Shown: in pieces, positions 24,565 through 32,614 of the stretch
Layout of the letters: each line of letters opens with the position of its first letter
Numbering within the stretch: the stretch's first letter is position 1
NCBI GenBank assembly: GCA_904394685.1
Contig: CAJFNK010000018.1
Span: 1-36,234, forward strand
Reading direction: 5' to 3'
DNA from: Candidatus Heritagella gallinarum
GTDB lineage: Bacteria > Bacillota > Clostridia > Oscillospirales > Acutalibacteraceae
Length of the DNA stretch: 36,234 nucleotides
Program-made: the position numbers and the translations under genes
The notes under the pieces: model-generated
What the model was told of the DNA's origin: nothing
Databases searched by the model: none
What the model saw: only the letters and a program-made list of their open reading frames with translations

Positions 24565-25767
24565 ATGCTGAAAGGAAAAACCGTATTGCTGGGGGTATCC
24601 AGCAGCATTGCCGTTTACAAAGCCGCTTCTCTGGCCTCGATGCTGGTCAAGCAGCACGCCGATGTTCATGTGTTGATGACGGAAAACGCCACCCGGTTCA
24701 TCTCCCCCATGGTATTTGAAACGCTTACCGGGAACAAAGCGCCGGTGGATACCTTTGACCGCTGCTTTCAGTTTGACGTGGAGCATGTTTCGCTTGCCAA
24801 GCGGGCGGATGTGGTGATGGTGGCGCCTGCCACGGCCAATGTGGTGGCAAAGCTCGCCCACGGGATTGCCGACGATATGCTTACCACCACGGTATTGGCC
24901 TGCAACTGCCCCAAGCTCATCTCTCCCGCCATGAACACCCGGATGTATGAAAACCCGGTGACAGCCGATAACCTTGCCACGCTTCGCAGCTATGGCTGGC
25001 AGGTGGTGGAACCCGCCAGCGGCTATCTGGCCTGCGGCGATACCGGGCGGGGAAAGCTGCCGGAGCCGGAGGTGCTGCTGGACTGGATTTTGCAGGCGGC
25101 GGCCTGTGAGCAGGACATGAAGGGGCTGCGGGTACTGGTAACGGCCGGGCCCACACAGGAAGCCCTTGACCCGGTACGGTATCTGACCAACCATTCTTCG
25201 GGCAAAATGGGCTATGCCATTGCAAAGGCCGCCGCACGCCGTGGGGCGCAGGTCATGCTGGTTACCGGCCCCACCGCACTGGAGCGTCCCCGGTTTATGG
25301 AAGTGGTGGAAATCGTTTCGGCGGCGGATATGTTCCGGGAGGTCTCGCAGCGCAGCGGGGAGCAGGATATTATCATCAAGGCGGCGGCCGTGGCCGACTA
25401 CACCCCCGCACAGGTGGCCGAGGATAAGATGAAAAAGAAAGAGGGGGACATGAGCATCCCGCTGGTACGCACACAGGACATTCTGGGATATCTGGGGCAG
25501 CACCGCCGGGAAGGGCAATATCTGTGCGGGTTCTCGATGGAAACCCGTGACATGCTGGAAAACTCCCGCAAAAAGCTGCTCAAAAAGCAGGTGGACATGA
25601 TTGCCGCCAACAACCTGAAGGAAGACGGTGCAGGCTTTGCGGTGGACACCAATCTTTTGACGCTGATCACCGCACAGGGGGAAAAGGCGCTCCCGCTGAT
25701 GAGCAAAGAGGAGGCCGCACACGCTCTGCTGAGTGAAATCCTGCGGCAGAGAGAGTCCCGACAGTAA
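24565..25767 (+). CDS. coaBC: Bifunctional CoaBC (phosphopantothenoylcysteine synthetase/decarboxylase)
   Basis: A 400-aa two-domain enzyme making 4'-phosphopantetheine for coenzyme A. The N-terminal flavin-dependent CoaC half (about 1-185) has the active-site His in HVSLAKRAD, the PAMNTRMY motif and the catalytic Cys157 in LACGDTGRGK. The C-terminal CoaB half has TAGPTQEALDPVRYLTNHSSGKMG and the Lys of IIKAAAVADY. All key residues are present. AAGGAGG precedes the ATG. It is monocistronic between two clear intergenic regions. Confidence 0.96.
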   Translation: MLKGKTVLLGVSSSIAVYKAASLASMLVKQHADVHVLMTENATRFISPMVFETLTGNKAPVDTFDRCFQFDVEHVSLAKRADVVMVAPATANVVAKLAHGIADDMLTTTVLACNCPKLISPAMNTRMYENPVTADNLATLRSYGWQVVEPASGYLACGDTGRGKLPEPEVLLDWILQAAACEQDMKGLRVLVTAGPTQEALDPVRYLTNHSSGKMGYAIAKAAARRGAQVMLVTGPTALERPRFMEVVEIVSAADMFREVSQRSGEQDIIIKAAAVADYTPAQVAEDKMKKKEGDMSIPLVRTQDILGYLGQHRREGQYLCGFSMETRDMLENSRKKLLKKQVDMIAANNLKEDGAGFAVDTNLLTLITAQGEKALPLMSKEEAAHALLSEILRQRESRQ

Positions 25768-25867
25768 ACCGACCCGGTTCGGTATACAAGTTTGTCGGTG
25801 TGAAATGTATATTCTTACAAAATTCATATGAAATTTGCGACAAATCGGGGATTTTTATCCGGAAACA

Positions 25868-25896
25868 TTTACATTCCCACCTATAAATGGTAGAAT
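25868..25896 (+). promoter_or_regulatory. Promoter of the paaK-like/ACT pair
   Basis: TTTACA (25868-25873), 17 bases, TAGAAT (25891-25896). The roughly 90-base leader contains small inverted repeats (ACAATG...CATTGT, and CAGGG...CCCTG at about 25940-25960). Confidence 0.75.
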
Positions 25897-25990
25897 AACA
25901 CTACACAATGCGATTTACTACATTGTTGCGATAAATCGTCAGGGCAACTGAGTTCCCTGCAATCTTCTAACAAGAAGGGAATGGATACCA

Positions 25991-27292
25991 ATGGAAAAGT
26001 ATTATCAGCCGGAAATCGAATGTGCTTCCCGTGAACAGATTCGGGCATGGCAGGATGAGCGCCTGGTAAAAACCGTTCATCATGTTTATGAAAATGTGCC
26101 CTATTATCGGAACCTGATGAAGGAAAAAGGGGTTACCCCCGATGATATCCGCTCCGTAGACGACCTGAGAAAGCTTCCGTTTCTCACCAAGGCCGATTTG
26201 CGTGACGCTTATCCCTATGGCCTGCTGGCTGTCCCGCTGGAGCAGGCAGTCCGGATTCAGTCCACCAGCGGCACAACCGGCCGCCGTGTGGTGGCGTTCT
26301 ACACCCAGCACGATATCGACCTTTGGGAAGACTGCTGCGCCCGTGCCATCATGGCGGCCGGCGGCGACAAGGGCGACGTGGTGCATGTAAGCTATGGCTA
26401 TGGCCTGTTTACCGGCGGCGCCGGACTCAACGGCGGCTCTCACAAGGTGGGCGCCCTCACCCTGCCCATGTCTTCCGGCAACACCGACCGCCAGATTCAG
26501 TTTATGTGCGACCTCAACTCTACCATTCTCTGCTGCACCCCTTCGTATGCGGCCTATCTGGCAGAATCCATCCACGAGCGTGGCCTGCGTGACCAGATTC
26601 ATCTGAAAGCCGGTATCTTTGGCGCCGAGGCATGGACGCAGGAAATGCGCCGTGATATTGAGGATAAGCTGGGCATCAAAGCGTATGATATTTATGGGCT
26701 GACCGAGATTTCCGGCCCCGGCGTGGCATATGAATGCAGCGCCCAAAACGGCATGCACATCAATGAAGACCATTTTATTGCCGAAATCATTGACCCCAAA
26801 ACCGGCGAGGTGCTGCCGGACGGCGAAAAGGGCGAACTGGTGTTTACCTGCATCACCAAAGAAGCCTTCCCGCTGATTCGTTACCGCACACGGGATATTT
26901 GCGTCCTGACTCATGAAAAGTGCGCCTGCGGCCGCACCCATGTCAAGATGAGCAAGCCGATGGGACGCAGCGACGACATGTTGATTGTCAAGGGCGTCAA
27001 CGTGTTCCCATCCCAGATCGAAACCGTGCTGCTCAACCGTGGATATGCCGCCAACTACCAGATCGTGGTGAGCCGTGTGAACAACAGCGACCAGCTGGAG
27101 GTACAGGTGGAGATGACACCGGAGATTTTCTCCGATACGGTGACGGCCATTTCCAAGCGGGAAAAAGAGCTGGAAAGCGATTTGAAGTCCATGCTGGGAA
27201 TTTATGCCGATGTGCAGCTGGTAGCGCCCAAAACGATTGCCCGCAGCGAAGGAAAAGCGGTTCGTGTGATCGACAAGCGCAACTTGTATTAA
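25991..27292 (+). CDS. Phenylacetate-CoA ligase-like adenylate-forming enzyme
   Basis: A 433-aa AMP-forming ligase that activates an aryl acid to its CoA thioester. The P-loop STSGTTGRR (about 91-99), the YGLTEISGPG motif, RYRTRDI and the C-terminal lid with KGVNVFPSQIE are all present and typical of PaaK. Cys residues in HEKCACGRTH fit the zinc site of the anaerobic subfamily. In gut Clostridia such ligases usually accompany indolepyruvate:ferredoxin oxidoreductase (IorAB), running aryl-acid metabolism in either direction; no such gene is near, so the true substrate is open. GAAGGGA lies ten bases before the ATG. Confidence 0.93.
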   Translation: MEKYYQPEIECASREQIRAWQDERLVKTVHHVYENVPYYRNLMKEKGVTPDDIRSVDDLRKLPFLTKADLRDAYPYGLLAVPLEQAVRIQSTSGTTGRRVVAFYTQHDIDLWEDCCARAIMAAGGDKGDVVHVSYGYGLFTGGAGLNGGSHKVGALTLPMSSGNTDRQIQFMCDLNSTILCCTPSYAAYLAESIHERGLRDQIHLKAGIFGAEAWTQEMRRDIEDKLGIKAYDIYGLTEISGPGVAYECSAQNGMHINEDHFIAEIIDPKTGEVLPDGEKGELVFTCITKEAFPLIRYRTRDICVLTHEKCACGRTHVKMSKPMGRSDDMLIVKGVNVFPSQIETVLLNRGYAANYQIVVSRVNNSDQLEVQVEMTPEIFSDTVTAISKREKELESDLKSMLGIYADVQLVAPKTIARSEGKAVRVIDKRNLY

Positions 27293-27374
27293 GGCACCAT
27301 GATAGTCAGACGGATGGTCGGCAATATGCCCGGCTATATGCCTGACTAATGATAGAAAGGAACGGTGAATCTTT

Positions 27375-27806
27375 ATGACCGTAAAGCAGATATCTGTATT
27401 TTTAGAGAACAAGGCCGGTTGTCTGGCTGCGTTTACCAAAGTGCTTCGGGAACACCAGATCGACATGCGGGCGCTCTCGATTGCCGAGACCCCTGATTTC
27501 GGCATTTTGCGGATTATTGTGAATGATACTTATAAAGCAGCCTGTGTGCTGAAAGAAGCGGAATATATCTTCTCCATCACGCCGGTACTGGCGGTAGAAG
27601 TCCCAGACGAGGCGGGAAGCCTATATCAGATCGTACAGATTCTTGGGGATAACAAAATCAATCTTGAATACACCTATGCTTTTATCACCCGTAAAAAAGG
27701 GCAGGCGTTTATGATTTTCCGGGTAGAGGATAACGACCGGGCAATCGACGTTCTCGAAAAGAACGGGATTCATATTGTATCCCAGGAAGAACTGGACGAA
27801 CTGTAA
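27375..27806 (+). CDS. Tandem ACT-domain protein
   Basis: A 143-aa protein of two ACT domains: one from KQISVFLENKAGCLAAF (about 3-68), the second from AVEVPDEAGSLYQI (about 72-140). ACT pairs bind amino acids and regulate linked enzymes. It follows the phenylacetate-CoA ligase-like gene by about 80 bases on the same strand, an arrangement that recurs in anaerobes, so it probably senses an aromatic or branched amino acid and modulates the ligase or its pathway. AAAGGAACGG precedes the ATG. Confidence 0.9.
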   Translation: MTVKQISVFLENKAGCLAAFTKVLREHQIDMRALSIAETPDFGILRIIVNDTYKAACVLKEAEYIFSITPVLAVEVPDEAGSLYQIVQILGDNKINLEYTYAFITRKKGQAFMIFRVEDNDRAIDVLEKNGIHIVSQEELDEL

Positions 27807-27822
27807 ACAACCGAGCTAATTG

Positions 27823-27853
27823 CATCCCCTGTGTCCAAACGGCGCAGGGGATG
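27823..27853 (+). terminator. Hairpin after the ACT gene
   Basis: Nine-base perfect arms CATCCCCTG and CAGGGGATG with a 13-base loop. No T-run follows, so termination is uncertain; it may be a stabilising 3' end. Confidence 0.4.
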
Positions 27854-27956
27854 ATCTATGAAGACAAAATTTGATACCAGATTTGTTCATCTGATTTTTT
27901 GGATATACAGAAAATCCCACTCGAACAAAAGGTTTGCAATTCGAGGAGGTTTTTTC

Positions 27957-29033
27957 TTGAAAAAAAGAAATGGTAAAATAGATTTTTTTAAGTTTGTTTT
28001 TTCCCTGATCATCGTATTCCATCATAGTAAGATGTTGGTGGGAGAAGAAAATTCTTTATTTTTAGGTGGAAGCTTTGCAGTAGAGTTTTTCTTTATTGTT
28101 TCCGGTTGCCTAATGATGGCGAGTATCAAAAGAGCTTCCGAAGCTCATTCCAGCTTGTTGTTGGGAAAAGAAACACGAAACTACATTAAGAAAAAAGTCA
28201 AGCCACTCTTTCCTGAGATGCTGCTCTCCTACTGTATTGCCCTTGTATTTGTATCTTATGCCCAGAGCAGGAATATCATCGGCCTGTTTATGAGGTCATT
28301 CCATTCTTTGATGCTTTGGGACATGAGCGGGTTACGGGAAGAACCAATCAATACTGCAACCTGGTATATATCAGCTATGTTGTTATGTATGGCAATTCTG
28401 TATCCACTCATCAGAAAATTCCCGGATATCATGCTTTCGGTTGTAATTCCTCTCTCCATATTATTGATTCTGGGATATTTTAACGGCAATAGAACCTCTC
28501 CGAGAGGTCCTACTGAATGGCTGGGATTAACATATAAAGGAAACTTGAGGGCTTTTGCGGAGCTTGGAATTGGAATATGTTGTTATCCATTGATACAAAT
28601 AGTCAAAAAAATTCATTACACCATATTTGGGCGAATCCTGCTGACAATTACCGAGATACTTTGTTACATATCATTAATCGTATATATGCAGTTTAAGGAA
28701 GCTTCCGGACTCGATTACTTCTTTATCCCTGTATTTGCCATCGCTATTGTCATTTCTTTTTCACACAAAAGTATCGGATCGCACTTTTTTGATAATAAAG
28801 TCACCGGATATCTTGCCAAATATAGCTTGTCATTATATTTATGCCATTATTTTTATGCAGAAAATCTACACTATCTGCTACCTGCCGGATATAATAATCA
28901 ACAGGCTATGGCTGTGTACCTGATTCTTTCCTTTACAACTGCACTGATTGTGATGTTGTTCAGTGACATATTACGCAAGCATTATAAGGATATAAAAGGC
29001 TTTGCCAAAAAACTACTTGTGAAAAGCACCTAA
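27957..29033 (+). CDS. Membrane acyltransferase (OafA/YrhL, acyltransferase_3)
   Basis: A protein of about 358 aa with roughly ten membrane segments. The N-terminal GKIDFFKFVFSLIIVFHHS holds the catalytic-type His, then GGSFAVEFFFIVSGCLM, and later TATWYISAMLLCM, all hallmarks of acyltransferase_3 proteins that O-acetylate surface polysaccharides or peptidoglycan. I place the start at TTG 27957, seven bases after GAGGAGG; an ATG at 27858 would add 33 residues but has a poor site. The gene is clearly more AT-rich than its flanks, with AT-ending codons, which suggests recent acquisition. Confidence 0.82.
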   Translation: MKKRNGKIDFFKFVFSLIIVFHHSKMLVGEENSLFLGGSFAVEFFFIVSGCLMMASIKRASEAHSSLLLGKETRNYIKKKVKPLFPEMLLSYCIALVFVSYAQSRNIIGLFMRSFHSLMLWDMSGLREEPINTATWYISAMLLCMAILYPLIRKFPDIMLSVVIPLSILLILGYFNGNRTSPRGPTEWLGLTYKGNLRAFAELGIGICCYPLIQIVKKIHYTIFGRILLTITEILCYISLIVYMQFKEASGLDYFFIPVFAIAIVISFSHKSIGSHFFDNKVTGYLAKYSLSLYLCHYFYAENLHYLLPAGYNNQQAMAVYLILSFTTALIVMLFSDILRKHYKDIKGFAKKLLVKST

Positions 29034-29089
29034 AACCTGACGAAAAGCAAAACTGATTCCAGGCAACCGCCAAGCAGGAGGATTTTAAG

Positions 29090-29743
29090 ATGAATCATCG
29101 AACTGTTGACCCAGCACTTCAAAAATTCTGGGAACAGCTTTTATCACGATATCAGCATCTCAATCGTTTGGCCAGAAAAGGTCAGACTGTTTTTGCAGGC
29201 AGCAGTCTTATGGAACAGTTTCCTGTCAACGAGCTGATGCAGAGCCTACAAATTTCCGGCTGCGTTTATAACCGGGGAATCGGCGGTTATACCACCTGGG
29301 AGCTTTTGGAACACATGGACACCTGTATTTTTGACCTGGAGCCGAAAAAACTCTTTCTCAATATCGGAACCAACGATATCGGTGCAGGAGATATTGAGGG
29401 GCTTAAAACCAACTATCGGAAAATTCTTACCCAAATCAAAGAACGGCTGCCTCAGACCCAGCTCTATCTGTTGGCTTATTATCCCTGCAATCCCGATGCT
29501 GATTTTGGTATCCCAAAGCTGGATCATAAAAATATGTTCCGATTTCGTACCAATTCCACCATTGAATCGTGTAATGAATGGGTTAGCCAGCTGGCAGAAG
29601 AATTTGGCGCTGAATATCTGAATCTCAGCGCCCCTCTTATCGACGAGCAGGGAAGATTGCGTGAAGAACTGAGTACAGACGGGATTCATTTGCATCCCGA
29701 TGCCTATGCACCGCTGCTGCAGCAACTGGCACAATATCTTTGA
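29090..29743 (+). CDS. SGNH/GDSL-family hydrolase
   Basis: A 217-aa cytoplasmic esterase-type protein with no signal peptide. Block I is FAGSSLME (Ser39 in the GDS position, here GSS), block II NRGIGGYTT, block III NIGTND, and block V DGIHLHPDAY with Asp197 and His200. All catalytic residues are present. Substrates of this family are acyl or acetyl esters; given the acyltransferase just upstream, a role in deacetylation of carbohydrates is possible but unproven. AGGAGG precedes the ATG. It runs straight into the AEC transporter 15 bases later. Confidence 0.9.
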   Translation: MNHRTVDPALQKFWEQLLSRYQHLNRLARKGQTVFAGSSLMEQFPVNELMQSLQISGCVYNRGIGGYTTWELLEHMDTCIFDLEPKKLFLNIGTNDIGAGDIEGLKTNYRKILTQIKERLPQTQLYLLAYYPCNPDADFGIPKLDHKNMFRFRTNSTIESCNEWVSQLAEEFGAEYLNLSAPLIDEQGRLREELSTDGIHLHPDAYAPLLQQLAQYL

Positions 29744-29758
29744 GAAAGGAAATAAAAG

Positions 29759-30673
29759 ATGGAATCTGCATGGATTGTACTGCGTCAAACCGCTGTCATG
29801 GCGATTTTAATGGCAGTGGGGTATCTCCTTTTCCGGTTTAAAAAAATCTCGGTGGAGGGGAGCAAATCGATGGCTAGCCTGCTGTTCTGGGTGGCCATCC
29901 CTTCGGTGATCCTCAACAGCTTCTGTATTCCCCGCACCGCTGAAAAAGACCAGATTCTCTGGCAAAGCACGATTTTAGCAGTTGTCGCACTGGGGCTGGC
30001 CATGGTGGTTTCGTGGCTGGTATACCGCAAAAAACCAATTGATGAATTTGGTTCTGCCTTCTCTAATGCCGGATTTATCGGCATCCCACTCGTACAGGCG
30101 GCCTATGGGCAGGAAATGGTTTTTGGTATTGTTGCGCTGATCGCCCTACTCAACATTCTCCAGTGTACCTGGGGAATCCTGGTGATGACCCACAAAAGAG
30201 AAAGCGTTGCCCCGGCTGCCCTGCTCAAAAACCCCATTATCTGGGCAAGCGTGCTGGGCGTTATCCTGTATCTCTCTGGTGCCGGAGCCTATCTCCCGGA
30301 TGTGGTGACTTCGGCGGTCGGTTTTTCGGCGGGGATGAATACTCCCATCGCCATGATGGTGCTGGGAGTATATCTGGCGCAAACCAACCTGCGCTCTATG
30401 GTCACGGACCCCGGTCTTTATGGATTAAGCTTGCTGCGTATTGTGGTGATCCCGACTTTGACACTGGCTGTTTTTCTCCTGCTGCCCTTTGATACCACTC
30501 TGCGGATGGCCGTTTTTGTGGCGGCGGCAGCTCCTGTGGGAGCCAACGTTGCGGTATATGCACAGCTTCACGGCCTGGATTATCAATACGCCTGTAAAAC
30601 TGTGACCCTCACCACCCTGTTGAGCGTGATTCTGCTGCCATTGATGGTGGCGTTGGCCGGTTGGGTGATGTAA
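29759..30673 (+). CDS. AEC-family transporter (auxin efflux carrier fold)
   Basis: A 304-aa inner-membrane protein of about ten helices in two inverted halves of five. Conserved family landmarks are seen: SNAGFIGIPLVQAAYG in the first half and the matching APVGANVAVYAQLHG in the second, both crossing-loop motifs. Bacterial members carry malate, malonate or other carboxylates. AAAGGA precedes the ATG and only 15 bases separate it from the SGNH hydrolase gene, so they form an operon. The substrate is not readable. Confidence 0.92.
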   Translation: MESAWIVLRQTAVMAILMAVGYLLFRFKKISVEGSKSMASLLFWVAIPSVILNSFCIPRTAEKDQILWQSTILAVVALGLAMVVSWLVYRKKPIDEFGSAFSNAGFIGIPLVQAAYGQEMVFGIVALIALLNILQCTWGILVMTHKRESVAPAALLKNPIIWASVLGVILYLSGAGAYLPDVVTSAVGFSAGMNTPIAMMVLGVYLAQTNLRSMVTDPGLYGLSLLRIVVIPTLTLAVFLLLPFDTTLRMAVFVAAAAPVGANVAVYAQLHGLDYQYACKTVTLTTLLSVILLPLMVALAGWVM

Positions 30674-30697
30674 CGAAAGAATTACGCAGCAATACGC

Positions 30698-30725
30698 CAT
30701 AATAAAACCAGACAATTTTATTATG
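30698..30725. terminator. AT-rich hairpin after the AEC gene
   Basis: Ten-base perfect arms CATAATAAAA and TTTTATTATG around an eight-base loop. It is AT-rich and without a T-run, so a weak terminator or a chance stem. Confidence 0.35.
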
Positions 30726-30802
30726 ATATGTTTGTGAAAAAAGTAGAAACCCTTTTTTCCTCGATCAATGTGCAATTATTCTGTCACAATTTTTGTCACA
30801 GA

Positions 30803-30831
30803 TTGAAACAAAGCGTCGTCTACGTTAGAAT
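30803..30831 (+). promoter_or_regulatory. Strong promoter of the orphan RNA, with upstream direct repeats
   Basis: TTGAAA (30803-30808), 17 bases, TAGAAT (30826-30831). Directly upstream TGTCACA occurs twice (30782-30788 and 30794-30800), 12 bases apart, as could suit an activator or repressor. Confidence 0.75.
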
Positions 30832-30837
30832 ATGGGC

Positions 30838-31081
30838 ATACAATTGTGTATGCCGAATTTTTCGTTTTGGTATGCGCCGGTTTGCGGTTGGAGGGTATTC
30901 CTCTTTTCGGCGCAAAAAGAAGACCCCAATGCGGTTAATGGGGTCTTGCTTTTGAGCGGTTGCCTGCGGCGGTGCAGGCAGTCGTCTATCCACAAGCCCG
31001 GTGTCTGCATGGGAATCCCTGTGCCGGCCCGGGTAATAATCGGATTCCCCGTTAGCTGAGAATCAGCTAACGGGGATTTTT
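30838..31081 (+). ncRNA. Orphan structured RNA, family not recognised
   Basis: About 244 bases run from a good promoter to a strong terminator with no reading frame that has a ribosome binding site. The RNA can form a 5' hairpin (GGCATACA/TGTATGCC, from 30835), a GCGCCG/CGGCGC stem (30874-30913) enclosing a GAGG/CCTC stem, an AAGACCCCA/TGGGGTCTT hairpin (from about 30920), a TGCCTGC/GCAGGCA hairpin (30961-30980), and the 13-base terminator stem. No plus-strand gene follows within 650 bases, so it is not a riboswitch for a neighbour. It is not an obvious tRNA, tmRNA, SRP or RNase P RNA. Possible known families to test are raiA-type RNA and 6S RNA, although the separate 5' hairpin argues against 6S. 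Confidence 0.7.
31047..31081 (+). terminator. Strong terminator of the orphan RNA
   Basis: Perfect 13-base arms CCCCGTTAGCTGA and TCAGCTAACGGGG with a three-base loop, then A and five T. Confidence 0.9.
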
Positions 31082-31123
31082 CACCTATTTACATAAAAAG
31101 CCGGGTTCTTTTTCAGTCGGCAA

Positions 31124-31456
31124 TTACAGCTCGTCTATTTTTTCTGCCAAAACCTGCATAGTGTTCAGAATGTACCGGACTTTGGCAGGGTCTTTTCCAG
31201 AAAGTGCGGCAGCAACAGAATCCAGCGAAACATCTTCAGATGCTCCCAGAAGCAGGTAATCTACGCTGACATGCAGCAGATTGGCAATCTTATAAAGGGT
31301 GTCAACCGAAGGGATACGGGTTCCCCGTTCAATATGGCCAATATGAGAAGTAGAAAGCAGACACGCTTCCCCAAGCTGCTCCTGTGTCATATGTGCCCGT
31401 ATCCGTGCCTGCCGGATATTTTCGCCAACAGATTTATAATTCAGTTCTTTTTCCAT
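31124..31456 (-). CDS. XRE-family (Cro/CI-like) transcriptional regulator
   Basis: A 110-aa protein with an N-terminal XRE helix-turn-helix (about 10-64: ENIRQARIRAHMTQEQLGEA, then STSHIGHIERGTRIPS and DYLLLG), followed by a short helical C-terminal region that likely dimerises. AAAAGGGGGA precedes the start at 31456. Small single-domain XRE proteins are found both as host regulators and as phage-type repressors. It is divergent from the HAD gene, and inverted repeats lie between the two. Confidence 0.9.
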   Translation of the reverse strand: MEKELNYKSVGENIRQARIRAHMTQEQLGEACLLSTSHIGHIERGTRIPSVDTLYKIANLLHVSVDYLLLGASEDVSLDSVAAALSGKDPAKVRYILNTMQVLAEKIDEL

Positions 31457-31544
31457 AGGTTTTCCCCCTTTTCTCACATTGTATACGATTTATTTCAATA
31501 AATAAATTTACTAAAAGAATCAATTCTATACTACAATAAGTAGC

Positions 31545-31597
31545 GGTAAAAAGTTAGTTAAATTGTCTAACTTTTATACCTCAAAAACCTGTATAAG
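31545..31597. promoter_or_regulatory. Inverted repeats between XRE and HAD genes, possible operators
   Basis: GGTAAAAAGTTAG (31545-31557) faces CTAACTTTTATACC (31567-31580) with a single-base bulge, and a third related half-site GTATAAG lies at 31591-31597. The group lies 90-140 bases upstream of the XRE gene and just before the HAD promoter, which suits binding by the XRE protein. Confidence 0.45.
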
Positions 31598-31630
31598 AAT
31601 AGTGGCTCTTACTTTTTTCAGCAGTTATGG

Positions 31631-31659
31631 TTGAAATCCTGATTGGGTACAGGTATGAT
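31631..31659 (+). promoter_or_regulatory. Promoter of the HAD phosphatase gene
   Basis: TTGAAA (31631-31636), 17 bases, TATGAT (31654-31659), about 75 bases before the start codon. Confidence 0.75.
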
Positions 31660-31733
31660 AGTAGTATGAGTTATTTTTATAGAATCATGAATCCAATAAG
31701 ATTTATAAAGGTAAGAAAGGAACGGTTACGGGT

Positions 31734-32510
31734 ATGGAGCAATTGAGAAATAAAAAAGGTTTTATTATTGATATGGACGGCGTTATCTATCATGGAAACC
31801 GCCTGCTGCCGGGCGTTAAAGAATTTGTTGACTGGCTGTATCAGGAAAACAAGGAATTCTTGTTTCTCACCAACTCCAGCCGTCACACGCCCAAAGAACT
31901 TCAAAAAAAGCTGGCATGGATGGGGCTGGAAGTTGACGAAAGCCATTTTTATACCAGCGCATTGGCAACCGCCAATTTTATCGCTTCTCAATACCCCGAC
32001 GCTACTGCGTATTCGGTGGGAGAACACGGCCTGCTCAATGCACTGTATGATGCGGGGATTACGGTTAATGAGATCAACCCGGACTATGTGATTATCGGCG
32101 AGGCAGACAACTATAACTATGACAGCATTGTCAAGTCAGTTCGTTTTGTCAATCAGGGTGCCAAGCTGATTGGCACCAATACCGACCTTACAGGCCCCAT
32201 GGAAGACGGCATTGTTCCCGCTTGCCGGGCGCTGGTGGCGCCAATCGAACTGGCCACAGGAAAAAGCGCTTATTTTGTTGGCAAGCCCAATCCCTTGATG
32301 ATGCGTACCGGGTTGAAACTTCTTGGTGTTCATTCCGAAGAAACCGCCATTATCGGCGACCGCATGGACACCGACATTGTGGCGGGCATCGAAACCGGCC
32401 TGGACACTGTTTTGGTACTCTCCGGCGTTACCAGCCGGGAAATGATTTCCGACTTCCCCTATCGTCCCCGCCTAGTTCTTTCGGGCGTGGGAGAGATCGC
32501 AGGCGTTTAA
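31734..32510 (+). CDS. HAD-superfamily IIA phosphatase (NagD-type)
   Basis: A 258-aa enzyme with the HAD IIA order. Motif I is DMDGVIYHG (nucleophile Asp13 and Asp15), motif II LTNSSRHTP, a Lys in VGKPNP for motif III and IGDRMDTDIVAG for motif IV. The cap domain lies between motifs II and III. Family members dephosphorylate nucleotides, sugar phosphates or p-nitrophenyl phosphate; the physiological substrate is not known. AAAGGA lies 12 bases before the ATG, a somewhat long spacing. It ends at a bidirectional terminator shared with the thiT remnant. Confidence 0.93.
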   Translation: MEQLRNKKGFIIDMDGVIYHGNRLLPGVKEFVDWLYQENKEFLFLTNSSRHTPKELQKKLAWMGLEVDESHFYTSALATANFIASQYPDATAYSVGEHGLLNALYDAGITVNEINPDYVIIGEADNYNYDSIVKSVRFVNQGAKLIGTNTDLTGPMEDGIVPACRALVAPIELATGKSAYFVGKPNPLMMRTGLKLLGVHSEETAIIGDRMDTDIVAGIETGLDTVLVLSGVTSREMISDFPYRPRLVLSGVGEIAGV

Positions 32511-32539
32511 CCTGCAACTGGTATCCCTCTCTAAACGCA

Positions 32540-32574
32540 AAAACCCGGCCTGCTTGTATCACAGGTCGGGTTTT
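32540..32574. terminator. Bidirectional intrinsic terminator
   Basis: AAAACCCGGCCTG pairs with CAGGTCGGGTTTT (one G-U) around a nine-base loop, with A-run and T-run on the two sides. It serves the HAD gene (plus) and the thiT remnant (minus). Confidence 0.8.
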
Positions 32575-32614
32575 CCATTTATACTTTTTCTGCAATAGCA
32601 GCCCCGGCAAACGC

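Noticed and set aside
24082-27505. Two long minus-strand open frames opposite prp-coaBC and the phenylacetate-CoA ligase-like gene
   Set aside because: Both are shadows of GC-rich genes with complete catalytic motifs on the plus strand.
30838-31081. Riboswitch controlling a neighbouring gene
   Set aside because: The RNA ends at a strong terminator and the next gene is on the opposite strand; the next plus-strand gene has its own promoter 550 bases further.
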